Source of the DNA: Hermatobates lingyangjiaoensis
Taxonomy: Eukaryota > Arthropoda > Insecta > Hemiptera > Hermatobatidae
Assembly (NCBI GenBank): GCA_026182355.1
Contig: JAPFBL010001928.1
Span: forward strand, 3,447,501-3,511,500
DNA: 64,000 bases
Direction: 5' to 3'
Shown: one piece after another, positions 1 through 13,468 of the stretch
Numbering within the stretch: position 1 is the stretch's first letter
How the letters are laid out: each line of letters begins with the position of its first letter
The notes under the pieces: generated by a model
Database searches by the model: none
What the model was told of the DNA's origin: nothing
The model's input: the letters and a program-made list of their open reading frames with translations, nothing else
Made by a program: the position numbers and the translations under genes

Positions 1-3000
1 TCCTCAAGAAAGCCAGTGATTCTGCGCAAAAAGTATGAGAACACAGAACCGGTCCACAGTACGAGAACTTTTTCGACCCTAAACCGGTCCAGTGCCTTAT
101 TCACCTTTGTTCCCTTAACGCCAGGTGCTTTGCTGCCAGGTGCCCACACGAGAGTCAACTTTTTTTTTTAATGGCCAGATTTCCAACAGAGATCAAACAT
201 TCTCTTAAAAGGTATTATTTCAAGGCCTTCAGTGTTGCTTGGATGCCAGTTAAAACGAATTACTATCAGAAACATTTTCGGCTAAAGAATTGTGGCTACT
301 TTTCTCCCAGCGCTATACAAATTTTGTAATTTTCCTTTTAATGCCATTAATTTTTAATTTCAATATCTTTAATTTTTCCTTTTAATGCAGTTTGTTATTA
401 ATTTTTCTCCCGGATCCATAAAGCCGTTTCATCCTGGGTGTAGGGAGGTGACTCTTGTTGCTGTTACCACTAAACTACTTGGCTTTGTAGTTTATTAGGG
501 TAGTTTAGGTACTTTTTTCTTTAACCTATGGCTGTCATATCAGTGACTCAAGTAATTCTTTTGCCCAAAAACAATAGAGTTCCTGAAACTAAGAACTTTG
601 TGTCTCACAGTTAGATACGCTTAAAATCCAACATTTTCGTGGATACAATCTGTTTTATTGGAAAACCAGTCATCACCTGAAAAACACCATGAAAGAATGG
701 TTGATTGGCGTTCTTTTATAATTTTAAGAATTTCATCGTAACATATCTCATTAACTCTTTACAATATCTTCGTATTCCCTTTTTTAATCGTAAAGAGCTT
801 CAGTTTAGTTCAGTTAAGAAATATTCAAGTTAATGTGAACAAATCGAAGGAGTACAGAAGATTACCATTATTCCAAGTTGAGTTATCAGTTATTAATGAT
901 ATACTTTTTATAGTCATTTCTGGTCATCAATTTTTTATTTATTGTGGATTACTAATTTTATAACAATTATTTTCACAAAATTTCACCAACATTTTCACCA
1001 AATTTTATCATTTTCTGAAATCATAAAAGGTACCATAATGCCCATTCTTATCGTTGTATTTTCAACGAAAAAGGTATTTACCTTATCTAGTCAACAGATG
1101 CTGTTTAGGAATAAGTTAATTACAATCTGTCAAACTTTGTGCTTACATCGTCCCAACAAACTTTCAGAATCAAGCGTAAGTAAAAATTTCTACATATTAG
1201 TGCAAAACTGACATTTTTGGTTATTTAATAATCTGAATTTTTTTCAGACATCCTTATTTCACTTATTTCACTATAGTATGTATACGTATACAGTATACAG
1301 TTTGTTGGGTTTGTATATTTTAAGCATTATTACTACACTATGTGTTATAGTACACATGCATACGAGTATATGCCTCAGTTGAAGTATTTACATTGTTTCA
1401 ATATTTTTATATATACAAGTCATGCTTCTTATTAAAAAAAAAAAAATGAAAATAAAAACAAATGTATTATTTCATTGGGACAGTTCTACTAAAGAAAAGG
1501 AGTACCTAATTAGGTTTGGAGTAAGAATTTTTTAAACTTGCAACGCTGGCTTCAACTTAATCACTTGGCAAAAAGGAACTAAGTTTAATCTATTTTCTTT
1601 TGAAGGAGACTTCCGTGACGGAATGCTATCTGATGCAGAGAAATTGGGTCTCTACAGTCCATCCAATTCTCCGGAAAATCTATCCCCTAACATGTGTAAG
1701 GAGGAAATTAATTTCCCATCCTATCACAAATGTACACATTGGAATTTAATTTATTATTATTATTATTACATACGCTGCCAGCATCAGCAGTACCTTTGCC
1801 CAATAAAACCTGCTGTCTGACAACATCACCATATGTCCATAACATCATTCTATTAATAGTTTAGTTAATCTAAGATTAATATTAATAATCTAAAATATTA
1901 ATATTACATTAAGTATACAGAATGCTATATCCATCCACAAAAACCCCTTTTTATTTGTTATGGTACCAGACCTGCTGTTATTTCTCCTACAAATATTTAA
2001 CATTATATTTATATATAATTCAACTTATTTTCAGTTGAGCTTGTATACCTGCTATGATACCTGCTATTACTAAGTCAATGAGATTTCTACTTTAGCCGGT
2101 TAAACTTTTTTCTCTGAGTTAAGCAACATTAGATGGATGATTATTATTTTAGTGTGTGTATGTGTGTGTGCGCGTGTGTGTGTATGTGTGTGTGTACTTC
2201 TTAGTATTCATCAGTAGATCTCAGCACGTATCTTTGGTGGCAGGTAAAACGTGAATCAATGGCATTGATGCGGATTGACCCAAGCTGCTATTCCTGGTCG
2301 TTAGGCTCACCTAGCAATCATTTAGCTGCTTAAAGTAGCAAAAGGAGACGCGCATTAATGATTCAACCTGACTAATAAAACCCCTCCAACACCTCTACTT
2401 TTACCAGAAGGTAAAGATCTGTTTGTGAGTTTTCCACACCCACATGGACGGGGTTTCTTTTTGTGCTTTTAACCTGGTAAAGTGGGCGTTACGTACAACA
2501 ATACTAGCATCCCCTAGGGAAGAGTGTTTTACTAGCAGACTGAAGGAAACAGGATATCCCAGTGGCTCATGTGCTTGCCTCTGGACTGGTAGATTCGGGG
2601 TTCAATACTCACTGTGGTATTCATACGATAAGTGAAAATTATGCCTCGAAGACGAAGTTAATCCATCGATCCCTAGACAGTACGATGTCAGGTACTCGAT
2701 AGAGATCCCAAATCTAATTAAATTTGAGATGGACAAAATTTAGGTCATACATGTTAGTTCACAAATTTTTTTTTATGATACCACTCATTGTGTATGATAT
2801 CATAATCTTGGGCAGTGACTGCAACCTACCCTACCTATCTTTACCTACTGAGAGACTGCAGGTGGTCACTCAAGTTGTTTAGTCTCCCATGGTTCTCAAA
2901 TTAACGACTCATAATGCTTGTATATTCATTCATTAAATAAAAGTATAAACTACTTATTAAGGAAGCTTGAATACAATTCTAGATTTCGTCTAACGGTTAC

Positions 3001-4300
3001 TATAAAGTACAGTACATGGTAAGTAAGTTGGTACACCCATTCTGATGAAACTATCTATTATGTTTACTGCAGATGGGAGACTAAACTTCGCTCTGTTTTA
3101 TTAACAGCAATTCAAAGAATTTCAAAGTATACTTTTTCCAGTTAGCCCGACCGTTGTAAGAATAAGACTTCCTTACAAATCTTCATCCTAAACGTACTTC
3201 CAACTTTGATTAATACTAAATAATTCAAAAACAAGTTCACAAAATGGCGAAAATTGATGCTTAACACAATTTAAACTTTACGAAAATTACCAACTTAATT
3301 TATTAGAAAACTTTCTATAAGGCATTGCTTAGTTATAATTAAATAATGCTGTTACAAACCATTTTAGACTAATTAATCTACAAGTATTTAAGACCAACTA
3401 ATTGGACATTAATAGATACGATATTTTTATTGCAAATTAATGCATTTCGCCTGGTTGATAAAATTGTAACAAGTGTATGCCATTTAATTAATACTACAAA
3501 AGTAAAAAAATACTACTTAAGGAATTAGATTCGATATAATTCTTTCTAATTGTTGTGTGTTAGATTTATATTCTGATAGAATAGTAGGCTAGGCACAAAA
3601 AAATACTGCTTCTTCTTTAGAAGTTACTCTCTCTTTGAAAACTTTAGAATAAAGATTTAAAAAGTGCTTATACTACGTGTAGGCTGAGTACATTTATTGA
3701 ATTATAAGTTTTAATGATTATAATTTTTATTATGAAGTAATATAAAATGATGAAGTGGTATACATTTTGGTCAACCAGTCGAATTTTGACGGAACACTTG
3801 AAATAGTCATCTATAGTAATTCAGTTTGAGACTGTCTCAGTTTGCGATGGAGACTCATTACTGCAGTGAGAATACAAACTTGTTCCACACGCTAGAGTCA
3901 CAAGTTTTATCTTCTAATGTCCTAGTCTTTTAGTTTTATCTGCATTAGATGAAATTCTGCCTCAGAGGATAGTATTCCTAATTTTAATTATTGTATTACT
4001 GATCGCTCTTGGCAATATGGATTGGATTCGCCTATAGTCTCCTCCAAGAGCACAACTTTACATCAAAAACTACTTCAAAGCTTTTGACAAAATGAAGCGA
4101 GCACGAGGACAACAATGAAATTGTTTCAATAAAAAATATAATAATATGAATTATGAGCATGGCATCATTTATAAGCAAAGCCAAAGTCCTATGTACGTTG
4201 TCAATATTTTTTTGCATTTTTTTTTTTAAATGTGATTCTCTAGTGCTGCTTGTACTGTGTATTCTTTCCCCAGTTTTACACTCTTTCTTTAGTACTCAAG
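1..4300. other. Intron-like AT-rich DNA
   Basis: No gene recognised. A GC-richer patch at 1-170 (TTTTCGACCCTAAACCGGTC, CCAGGTGCTTTGCTGCCAGG) might be conserved. (TG)n at 2150-2200 and the SINE-like head at 2545 are the only other landmarks. Confidence 0.6.
2545..2640 (+). mobile_element. Possible tRNA-derived SINE head
   Basis: TGGCTCATGTG resembles an A box (one mismatch) and GGTTCAATACTC is an exact B box (GWTCRANNC), spaced as in a tRNA. The 62-residue ORF here is incidental. Confidence 0.45.
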
Positions 4301-4309
4301 GCATTGTCT

Positions 4310-4500
4310 AATTTCCTCTTTTCCTCTCTTCTCTAGTAGGTATACCTCCAGTCCCTCTCGTCGCATTCGCTTTCTCTCTCCCCCCCTCTCACTCCCCCTC
4401 CCTCCGTCTCTCCCTCCCTCCCTCCCTCCTCCCTCCCCTCTCTCCCCCTCCCTCTCTCTCCCTCCCTTTCTCTCTCGCTCCCTCCCTCTCTCTCTCTAAG
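4310..4500 (+). repeat. Polypyrimidine (CT/CCCT) tract
   Basis: Almost uninterrupted C/T on the + strand, with (CCCT)n and (CTCT)n blocks. Could form triplex (H-DNA) and is prone to slippage. Confidence 0.9.
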
Positions 4501-5720
4501 ACTGCCTTTCACGACTCTTCACTTACTCTCTACCACCAGGACCTGACTATCACAGAAGGATCCATCTGATTCAAACGTTATGAATTCCTCATGACATATT
4601 GTATTCTTTTTAATTAAGGTATAGCTGTTAAGCCACTTATTATTCCATATATTTATTCAAATTTCATCACACGATTCGTATAAACTAATGTACCTTATGA
4701 TTAGCAAAAGGAAAATACCTTTATAATTATTAATATTAATTAATTTATAATAGTCAATCTCTTCACTGTGTCAAATTTCACTGCAATGGAAACGAATTCA
4801 TTTCATGGACTACTTTTCGTAAACTAGAAAATTTATATTAAGACAGGAACAAGCATTAATAGTATAAGGTTATTCAATTAAATGTACTTAAATTGATATA
4901 TGAATTTAATTAAAAACCAATGGTTTTTAATACTTATAAGTATGGTAAAGTTCAGTGTATTTCACGAAACATGTTTTTTAAATTTTTAGACTAAAAAATC
5001 AAAAAAAAATTACAAAATTAATTGTGAGTGATATCAGAGTTGGTAGGCAAATGTTAATCGTTTCATAAAACGTGTGTAACACACATGGTCAGTCTCGTTA
5101 TTCATAGACTGTAGACTTGGTGTCTACCAGTTCTATTTTCATAATACACACAAAGCTGGAGATATTTTGCAGTACGTTATTTATACATAAGGTCCCCCTA
5201 GCCTTCCCTTTAATAATTTATGTCTCCGTATAAAATTCCTACCTTAACCCCCTGCTGTTTAGCCAAGATTTTGCTATTCAAGGGAAAAACTAATAAATCA
5301 GAGTTAGGGAGGTGTTGGGCGGTGTTTGAACCTCGACCGGGCTCTCCATAATACATTGTACACCACTCACTTGCCTCACTATTTATTTTCATTGCACTTG
5401 TTTACCATTAACTTCGTAAATATGTTTAAGAAGTTAAAATGTCATGTTTTTATTCCATATATTATATATCATTTTTACAAGAAATAAGCAAAGTCGTCTG
5501 CACTAAATAAAAAAAAGAAAAATATTATCTCCGAGGGTGTTTTATAAGATAACAATTTTTTTATTCTCTCTCTTATTGTTTATTGGAGTAGGACCAACTT
5601 GAGGAAGGTTAGAGATCAGAAGAGGTTACTGTGTCTTATGTTTTATGAACAGTGATAACGTTTTGAGTTCTTTAAATACACGACTTTCCTTTTGTATTGA
5701 TAGTTTCAATACTTTGAAAT

Positions 5721-5758
<38 letters not shown>

Positions 5759-5910
5759 TTGATACTGTCAAGAGTTGTCAGTCACACTTTACGTTGAACG
5801 TAACACCAATCACAATGATACGAACCTGATATCTTCACGCTTCCTAAAACAATAAACTTAACATTTCTATTGATATAGCATCTGGAAACACTCATTCTTA
5901 AAGTTCAAAG

Positions 5911-6106
5911 ATGGGTTTCTTGAGGATTTTTTAGCCTAAAGAAATAACATTCCGGTTTATACACCAATGTTTCGCCAAAAATTGTTTGGTATTTTCAAAG
6001 CTAGTTTTTCCTCAAAAACTTGAAAATTTCAAACAGTTTTTGGCGAATCTTCGGCGTATAAACAGGAATGTTATTTCTTTAGACCAAAAATCCTCAAGAA
6101 ACCCCT
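5911..6106. mobile_element. Foldback (hairpin) element, about 195 bp
   Basis: Left arm from 5911 (GGGTTTCTTGAGGATTTTT) pairs with the right arm ending near 6106 (AAAAATCCTCAAGAAACCCC). Both arms contain AATAACATTCC / GGAATGTTATT and TTTCGCCAAAAA / TTTTTGGCGAA. Arms are about 90 bp with few mismatches. The first bases of the window (TCCTCAAGAAAGCC) resemble one arm tip. Confidence 0.75.
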
Positions 6107-6899
6107 CTTTCATAGTTTAATAAATTTAACAGTTGTATCAATAAATCTCTTCCAGTCTCAAAAAAATTTCAAAGGCAGCGAGGTAAGCTCGAAACAGTTA
6201 TTATTCCTTGAATGACTTGATGAAAATGTAAAAACCTTCTATAATCATAAAAAATGTTATAATGTACTCTTTTAATAGAGTACGCTCTTTTAATACTCTT
6301 TTAATAATTGAAAATGCGCCAGACTAGAAGGACTCTAAGTCAGGCAAAGGCAGGAACGTTCTTCTTAATTCAACCAGACCTTAATAGTATCAACTGTCAG
6401 TAAATCGTAGGTAAAACTACTGTCATTAATCGAACAACTCTTAACCCTTACACCATATTTTTACTGTATAACACAAGTTACTGTAATCAAGACCACTATG
6501 AAAGTTTTCAATAAACGAAGTATCTACTTTATTGTCATTAGAAAAAACATATTAAAGTCAAGTTATCAACATAAACATGCTAATAAACTTGACTTTAGTA
6601 TAGGTTTTTTGTATGGTAATAACGTGGATATTTTTTTTATTTTTTTCTAAAAACTGGAGTACAGTTGTATTTATAAAATGACGAACAAATATTATTATAA
6701 AAGATGCATAGTTCATACTGATGATTATTAGAACGAAATCTCAAACATCACTAATGCTCTATAATTAGAAAGGTAAACGGAAATAGCGGCTTAATTTTGC
6801 ATATAAATCACTTGCTCGCACATCACAAAAAGTAACGTAGACAAGAATTGAGTTCTATTGTCATCAGGTAAAAAGATGTAAGGTGAAATATCGTACGGA

Positions 6900-7247
6900 G
6901 TTTTTAACAACTCTCGCGATAGGGTCGCTCAAAAGACCTCTTGTACCTCTGGAAACTGCGTTTACTGTTTGGATTGCACCCAGTATGATTCCTTTTATGT
7001 GGGTTTAACTTCCACCAAGCTAAGCCTGCGTATAAATAATCACAGGTCGTCCTTTGGCAAACGCAGTGACCTTCCCGTTGCTACTCATACCGGTTCTCAC
7101 GGACTCAGTTTCAATGACTGTTTCCGTGTACAGGTCCTGAGGCAGATTGATCAGACTAATTCGAAAGTTACTCTGAGAGCTTCAGAAGAAGCACTTATTA
7201 GTCTTCAGGGCGGTAGATCTGCTTCTGGGCTTAACCTCAAGCGTTGA
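6900..7247 (+). CDS. Penelope-like element C-terminal GIY-YIG endonuclease fragment
   Basis: This is the 3' tail of a PLE ORF. It reads ...TSCTSGNCVYCLDC, then SFYVGLTSTKLSLRINNHRSS, and ends ASGLNLKR followed by TGA. It is the same family as the 39.5-40.7 kb copy, but keeps the helix Arg (LSLRINNH) that the other copy has lost. The first in-frame Met is at 6969, but the frame is open from about 6885 and similarity continues upstream of that Met, so this is a 5'-truncated element, not a small gene. The RT domain is missing. A 3' UTR of about 300 bp follows, then a terminal repeat with a hammerhead-like core near 7493-7530, then (TA)n at 7566. Confidence 0.85.
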   Translation, partial: VFNNSRDRVAQKTSCTSGNCVYCLDCTQYDSFYVGLTSTKLSLRINNHRSSFGKRSDLPVATHTGSHGLSFNDCFRVQVLRQIDQTNSKVTLRASEEALISLQGGRSASGLNLKR

Positions 7248-7564
7248 TTGTTCCTTTATTTATTTTTTAAATTAATTTATTTTATTTATTTATTTTTTTT
7301 TTTCTATAAGTTGCTATTAGCTTTTAATTTTATTTTAGTTAAATGTTTTCATTCATTTAATTTTTATTTTGCTTTTATTTCTTTATCATCCTTGTCTCCC
7401 TTTCCTCCGAAATTTGGCTACACTGTTTGAGTGCTTCAGTTTGAACGCCAAGCCATTCATTATCACCCTTTGGAGCGATCTACATCTATTCCTGACGACG
7501 AGGACATCGAAATATAGTAGCGACTCCAGTGATTTCTTTTCTGTGTGTTCTTTTAAAAATTCTA

Positions 7565-7596
<32 letters not shown>
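7240..7596 (+). mobile_element. PLE 3' UTR and terminal repeat, ending in (TA)n
   Basis: A T-rich 3' UTR leads into a terminal repeat with CTGACGACGA...TCGAAATATAG (hammerhead-like boxes; stem II arms CGA/TCG). Related repeats with the same tail (TTTCTTTTCTGTGTGTTC) occur near 15060-15120 and 39160-39250. The element stops against (TA)n. Confidence 0.7.
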
Positions 7597-7598
<2 letters not shown>

Positions 7599-7690
7599 AT
7601 GATCAAACCACAATAAGAAAATGGAAAAACAAGACTAAGATCTTTCAACCGTAACAAGCAGTCTTCGTCAGAGTCAAAAACCCAACTGAT
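7597..7690 (-). mobile_element. Family-A PLE terminal repeat
   Basis: ATCAATGATCAAACCACAAT to CAAAAACCCAACTGA, placed between (TA)n tracts. Contains a hammerhead-like motif at 7633-7675 (minus). Confidence 0.75.
7633..7675 (-). ncRNA. Hammerhead-ribozyme-like motif (family A)
   Basis: GACT, CTGACGA, stem II GACTG/CGGTT (one weakened pair), GAAA, AGATCT, T, AGTC. Confidence 0.5.
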
Positions 7691-7699
7691 ATATATATA

Positions 7700-7862
7700 T
7701 ATCGGTTACTAGCCGTTGCGTCTAAAATGATCTTGGTCTCCCTTTCTCTTTTCTCCTGAAGACAGATTACCCGAAAATTTGAGTCTGTAAGTGTGTTTCT
7801 TTTACTTTCTGTGCTACCTACCTTCAATGTTGAACTGTTATATATATATATATATATATATA
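7700..7862 (+). mobile_element. Family-B PLE terminal repeat
   Basis: GGTTACTAGCCGTTGCGTCT through CTCCTGAAGACAGATTACCC, CGAAAATTTGAGTCTG, ending GAACTGTTATATATA. A second copy is at 22355-22490 and an inverted pair at 41278-41458. All end in (TA)n. Confidence 0.7.
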
Positions 7863-7999
7863 AACGAAATATAAAACAAGAAGAAAAAAGGAAAACAAGG
7901 GAAAGACCTCAGATATAAAGAGAAGCACGTAAGAAGAGTGAGTGTTTGGACTTTGCTAATAACAAGTTCCTGTCTATTAGTTATTTCGACAAAGTCACA

Positions 8000-10200
8000 T
8001 GTAAATTAAAGCTTTTCAATTAACTATTTCTTAACTATTTTTCAATGCTCACTTTATGTTAAATGTATTGATTGAATCAGGAAATAAAAAATAAAACATA
8101 TTATTATTTGAAGCATGGAACTGGAAATTTATTCTATAAATCTTTAGAAAGGTTTTGCATTATAAGTAATTGAATTAGAACGATGATAGATTCAAAAAGG
8201 CTGGATGAATATTTATAAAAAAAAAAAAAGAAAAATATGGGAGAGAAGGGTTGAAGTGGTGGGGTTGGTAAAGGATTTTAGATTGGGAGTGGGGGGTTAT
8301 GGGATGGTGAACTCGCACTTGGGGAAATTTATTGAAATGTTCAAAACATTAATGGCGGGGAATAAAAAGTAAAACATGCGTATATGGGACAGATGCTTGA
8401 AACTCTAAACTTGTTTGTATAATAGAATGATCATTGAGAGCATACTTGCTTCATTTCAATGAGGCATGAAAAACTGTTTTTATTACGTCATGGTAGTCAA
8501 TGTATTTTAGTGGCAGTTAACGAAAGTTCTTAAGCTATCCTGCTTTGAAGAAGGTTTGTTTTTTTTCGGCTACAGATAGTGCAGTAAGCAATGCTTTTGT
8601 TCTTGATTCTTTCGAATGAATGACTACAATTTACATAAACTCTATATAAAAGAAGTCAAATTTTATCCAATTTGTTTGAATTAAATATTTTTGTCTTAAT
8701 ATTTATGGTCACTAGTAGAGTCTTGAGTGGACTTTAGTATTCTAAAGTATCCGGGTTTGATGTTATTATCTTGACTTTAGGGCTAAAAATAACTCTCTGG
8801 CTCATCCTGCTAGGACAAAACCGACTCCAAATACGCAAGGGATTCGTCGGTATGACGAGACAAGCAACATAAATGAGCTGGTATCGTTCTTGAGGAAGTC
8901 TGCTAGCCAGTAATACTGAAGATTCAAATAAAATTTTATTTCAAATGAAATAAATTTTATTTTATTTTATTTATTCAAATAAACTAAAGTTTTATTTGTT
9001 TGTGAATCTCATGTGAGATGCAAAATATGAAACCCCTTAAGTTTTGCATAGAGCTAAAAGTCATAATAATGATGGCTACACGATACCAGGCACTAGCTAA
9101 AGATCTCTACTCCAATAAACAAGAGTAAGGCAACATTTCGACTTTGAATATAGAATCCAGCCAGTAATGTGGATCACCAATCTGAAATGGCCGCCAATAG
9201 TAGTAAGAAAAATAGTCTGCATTTATCTTCAGAGTACCATAATATATAAAAAAAAAAATGAAACCACCTGACTCACATTCATACAGCATCCGAAAAGAAA
9301 AAAAAATTCAGTTAATCAAAATCTAAAACTAATGACAATTGGTATCTGTTGAATTGTATTTTCTAATAGGATTCTTTAAAGCGGAGATAAAAGCAACATT
9401 AATATTTATAAAGACTTTTCTGCTGATTTTAGGCCAAAAATAATTATAAAGAAATGCTAGTATTTTTTTATCATTCAGAATTAAAAGCATTGAAACAAGA
9501 AGTACCAGCATCACTCATTTCATGGAAAGTCTGAATATTTCTTTCTGTATTGATACTTTATCTCAATCGCCTTTAAAATAAAAATAATGTTTACTCTTTT
9601 ATTTATAACTTGTAAAAGAATTTATAAATTGCAACAAAAAAAAGTATGGTTAATTAGAAATAAGGTATTAAACAATTCATTTGGTAAATATTAAATAAAT
9701 TTGTTTTTAATTTCTTATTTTAAGAGAGGTGAAGATAAAACACTAATATTTAAACAAATCAGGAATGGTGTGAATTTCCTTTTTTCAAAAGTTGATAGAG
9801 GTAGGGTGAAAAAAAGTCAGACGGCAACTCTTGTTTCCCTCCCTTAAATGATTTATTCATGAAAACTTTCATTCTAACATCAATAATGCAAGTCTGGAAT
9901 TATTTCTAAAAAAAAAAAAAAAAGTTGTTAGCACAATTTTTATACTTTCATCTCTAAAATGGGTATAAAAATTGTGATTAAGGGCGTTTGACTTCATGTG
10001 TTAGAGGTCAGGTAGTAAGAGCACAGGTTATGAGTAAAACTTTCAGGTGTTTAAGGTGAAACATTAGAGCTCTCGTTTCCAAAAGCAGTTTGTCAAAATG
10101 GTGTTTGAAGGTATCTGACTTGTCGTATTATTAGGACTAAGGAGTTAAACAGCAAATACTGTAATCCAACGATAACAAACCTACCTTATTTCTTCCATAA
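8000..10200. other. Intron-like AT-rich DNA
   Basis: No exon, transposon ORF or tandem repeat seen. A G-rich patch at 8240-8350 (GGGAGTGGGGGGTTATGGG) is the only compositional break. Confidence 0.55.
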
Positions 10201-10201
10201 A

Positions 10202-10663
10202 AGATTTCACAATAAACACGTGAAATAACAATCAATGATCAAACCATAATATGAAATGGGAAAACAAGACTAAGATCTTTCAACCGTAGCAAGCGGTCTT
10301 TGTCAGAGTCAAAAAAGATCAAATCAGATAAAATATCATAAACATCAGTAAATGTCTCTTCAAACTTCATACTTTCGTTACGAGGGCAATAGCCTGTTCT
10401 AAGAAGGTTGACAGCTAGTGGATAGTTTTTTACTCTTTCTTACTGTACTCCTTTGTTTCCCCAAATATCCCTTTCTGGACATTTGTCCTTTCCTGCGCTT
10501 TCACCCTTTAAAAATACCACACTCTTCTCAACCTCTCATCAGATGTGTCCTGCATCTAGTGTTTCAGTTGGTTTTTTGACTCTGAAAAATCTTAGTTGAA
10601 AGATTCTAGTCTTGTTTTCCCATTTCATATTATGATTTGATCATTTATTTCTTACATGTGTCT
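10202..10663. mobile_element. Inverted pair of family-A PLE terminal repeats with spacer
   Basis: A minus-oriented copy (10202-10310) and a plus-oriented copy (about 10569-10663) face each other across about 260 bp of other sequence. Family A is recognised by ATCAATGATCAAACCA, AAACAAGACTAAGATCTTTC and GTCAGAGTCAAAAA. Confidence 0.75.
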
Positions 10664-11175
10664 GATATGTAGTTTTCATGAATAACATAAATTACTCTAA
10701 ATACACAACATGCATTGACAATGTTTCCTTCCTAAAAATGGTGTATGGTAACTCAAATAAGATGCGTGTTTGAAACATGTATGTTACTTATAAGCTTGGA
10801 AAATAACACGTCACTCCATGAATTAATCGAAGTCATGAAAATACCATGTTAATATTTGTAGCTTTAAGCGAGGTATGACTTGATAATACAGATTCATTTG
10901 ACTGGCCAGGAAATAACTGTATTGTGAAGCATAAAAGAGCTTCCGAAGAAGATGAAGGAATGGCCATTTTGAAAATATATTCTACGTATAAAAAAAATAT
11001 ACACATTATCACTCAAAACTGCTTTGAGGTCACAGATTAAGTTAGTGATTTGTGTAGAAAATATTACAATGAAAAATAAAGAATCTTATAAATCACTCTG
11101 TATAATCACAAAATCAACACTTCTACTATTCACTGCATTGAAAATATTCGTATTTCTATAAACTGTATATATATA

Positions 11176-11321
11176 ACAAATAACAAATAAACAGCTTCAC
11201 AGAGAGACTGACTTTACTACGATATTTCGACATCCGTCGTCATAGGTGGATGTAGACGACGGATGTCGAAATATCATAGTAAAGTGAGTCTATCTATGAA
11301 GTTGTTTATTCGTTATTTGTT
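11176..11321. mobile_element. Palindrome of family-D terminal repeats
   Basis: Arms AACAAATAAC...TTTACTACGATATTTCGACA and TGTCGAAATATCATAGTAAA...CGTTATTTGTT are inverted copies around a core GTCGTCATAGGTGGATGTAGACGAC. A single plus copy lies at 41553-41625. Confidence 0.75.
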
Positions 11322-11349
11322 ACTTATTCTTTGTCATAATTAGTCCTCC

Positions 11350-13000
11350 AGGATCGTTATTTTTTCTTTGCATTACTTATATATATTACTTAAAATATTA
11401 CATTGGTCATAAGTATTATGCGATAAATTTTGTACACTTTGAAATTTGTTGTTATATTTCAGTGACAATGATATTAAAGAAAAGTTGAGGTTAACGTTAA
11501 ATACCTATCTAAAATGCAAATCTAATTCTAATCCAATCCAAATATTATGGTAACCCAAATCTTGAAGTCAAATTAACAAGTCCAAACTAATTAGTCATAA
11601 ATAAATGATAATTTGTTGATACTATAAAAGCAAATTACCTAAATTACTGTATTCCACTCTAAGCATGATGATATCAATTCAGAAAAGACATAATGAAAAG
11701 TATAAAGGCGGACAAAAATACGACCTGACGAGAAGAATTTTCAACAGAGCTAGAAATCAGGAAAACAGTTTTAATTAATTATTCGAAATAAAAAGCCTTC
11801 TTCATTCTTATCCTTGAAATGATACCAAAATGAGGTCACACTTCTACGACCTTAAGGACAAAGAAATTGAAGCGTTCTACTGGAATAGCCGTTGCTCTTC
11901 AAAGCTCTTAATCATATCAGATAAGTGATATACCATATATTTTGCACATTAAATGAGAAATGTTTTTTGTTTTTACAGTATGAGTTAGCAGCTTTGTTCT
12001 GTGAAGCATCTTTCTTCATAGTCATTTCAGTTGTTAATCTAGAATTAATTATCTCAAAATGAAAACTACTTCTTCTTTAATTTAATCAAGAACCAAAGGA
12101 GAGGTATCGTAATGTACGATCAATGATGCAAATATCTTGCACTCAGCACACTCCTATGATCAACACTGCTACTTACTTACATGACATTGGAATTCCTATC
12201 TTAAAGAGCAAAAAAAAAAGGTTTTCTAAGATTTATTATTTTTTTATTTATAATGTTACTATGCAATCTTCTTTGATGTCATTTGTTGTAGAGATGTTGT
12301 TATCTCAATGTCAGAGGTAAGAAGAAATACGTAAATAATTGCGTGTTAAGTTTACAGATTGTCCTGTATCAATGGGAGAATTACGTTCGTCGGGCAATCA
12401 GACATCGAAAGCCATAAGCCCTTTCTGCTCAGTCTCCATATTCTGTCTTATAATAACTCATACTCACTTATCTCAATAAGCATGTTCTATATGCTCTCAA
12501 TATATAATTCCATGCTGCACAGTATTTTTATATAGTCTTACCTTTCTTTAAAATTATCTACTATTTGAACTTGAAAATAATTTTTCCCTGTACAGAATTT
12601 TTCTCCTAAATAACCGGTCGAATAAAACTGGCGAGGAAGGGAATCATGCCAATCTCTGATAGTTTCTTATCGTGCCGGAGGCCTAATGGAAATATGATTG
12701 CTTCCTCCCTTCAAGACAAATCTCCATCAAGTTTTCTTTTCATTTAAAGCAAAAATTTAAAATCTTTTAAATCAGTCTGTGTGCATTATTTCCTGTAGTA
12801 GCCATTTCTTTCTTTAAGTATACATTTCAAATATTATATCTGTTTTCTATTACACTTTAAAACTCATGCCAGTTAGTGCTGTTTTTTTTTTTATAAATCG
12901 AGTTTTAGACAAAGATTATCATTCATTTCATAACAGAATAATCGGCATTAATTAAATAATTAATACCGTAAATATAAACATACATAATGAACATTTCTTA
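11350..13000. other. Intron-like DNA with one GC-richer patch
   Basis: At about 12600-12725 the sequence becomes complex (CCGGTCGAATAAAACTGGCG, GTGCCGGAGGCCTAATGG), a candidate conserved non-coding element. The rest shows nothing recognisable. Confidence 0.4.
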
Positions 13001-13448
13001 TGTAACCAATTAATTTATAATAAGGGGTTAATTAATTAATTAATTAATTCAAAGGTGTCCAAGTGAAAGAATGGACATAGATGTAGATAATTGTTAATAA
13101 AATTAATCTTTTTTTTTATTTTCAAAAAGTTTGTTATAATAAATTTATAAAATTAGTGTATTTGTTAATGTTTCCAAGCTACCTGAGAGTTACAAATGAC
13201 AGAAATATAAACTATCTAGGAAATGATTAAGAATAAAACATAAGGATTATACCTAATTTGTTGAAGACCGTTGGTTGGTTGTGTATTGGACTTCACAGGG
13301 AGAGAGATGCAACGAACCTGCGGAGTACACCGTCTGTTAGTATAATAATAATGGACCAAAGCTGTTTTAAAACAAAAGAACAGACTCTCTGTTGTCAGTT
13401 TGTTTGAAATGTGTTTGGTTTAAAAAGAAGAGGTTTTTTTTTTTGGTG

Positions 13449-13468
13449 TTGGGGGGGGGGGGGGGGGC
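13449..13468 (+). repeat. Poly-G run
   Basis: An unbroken run of about 18 G within AT-rich DNA. Could form a G-quadruplex or be a sequencing artefact. Confidence 0.85.

Noticed and set aside
942..1211. Open frame of 89 codons
   Set aside because: AT-rich, low-complexity composition, no domain, no splice context; typical chance frame.
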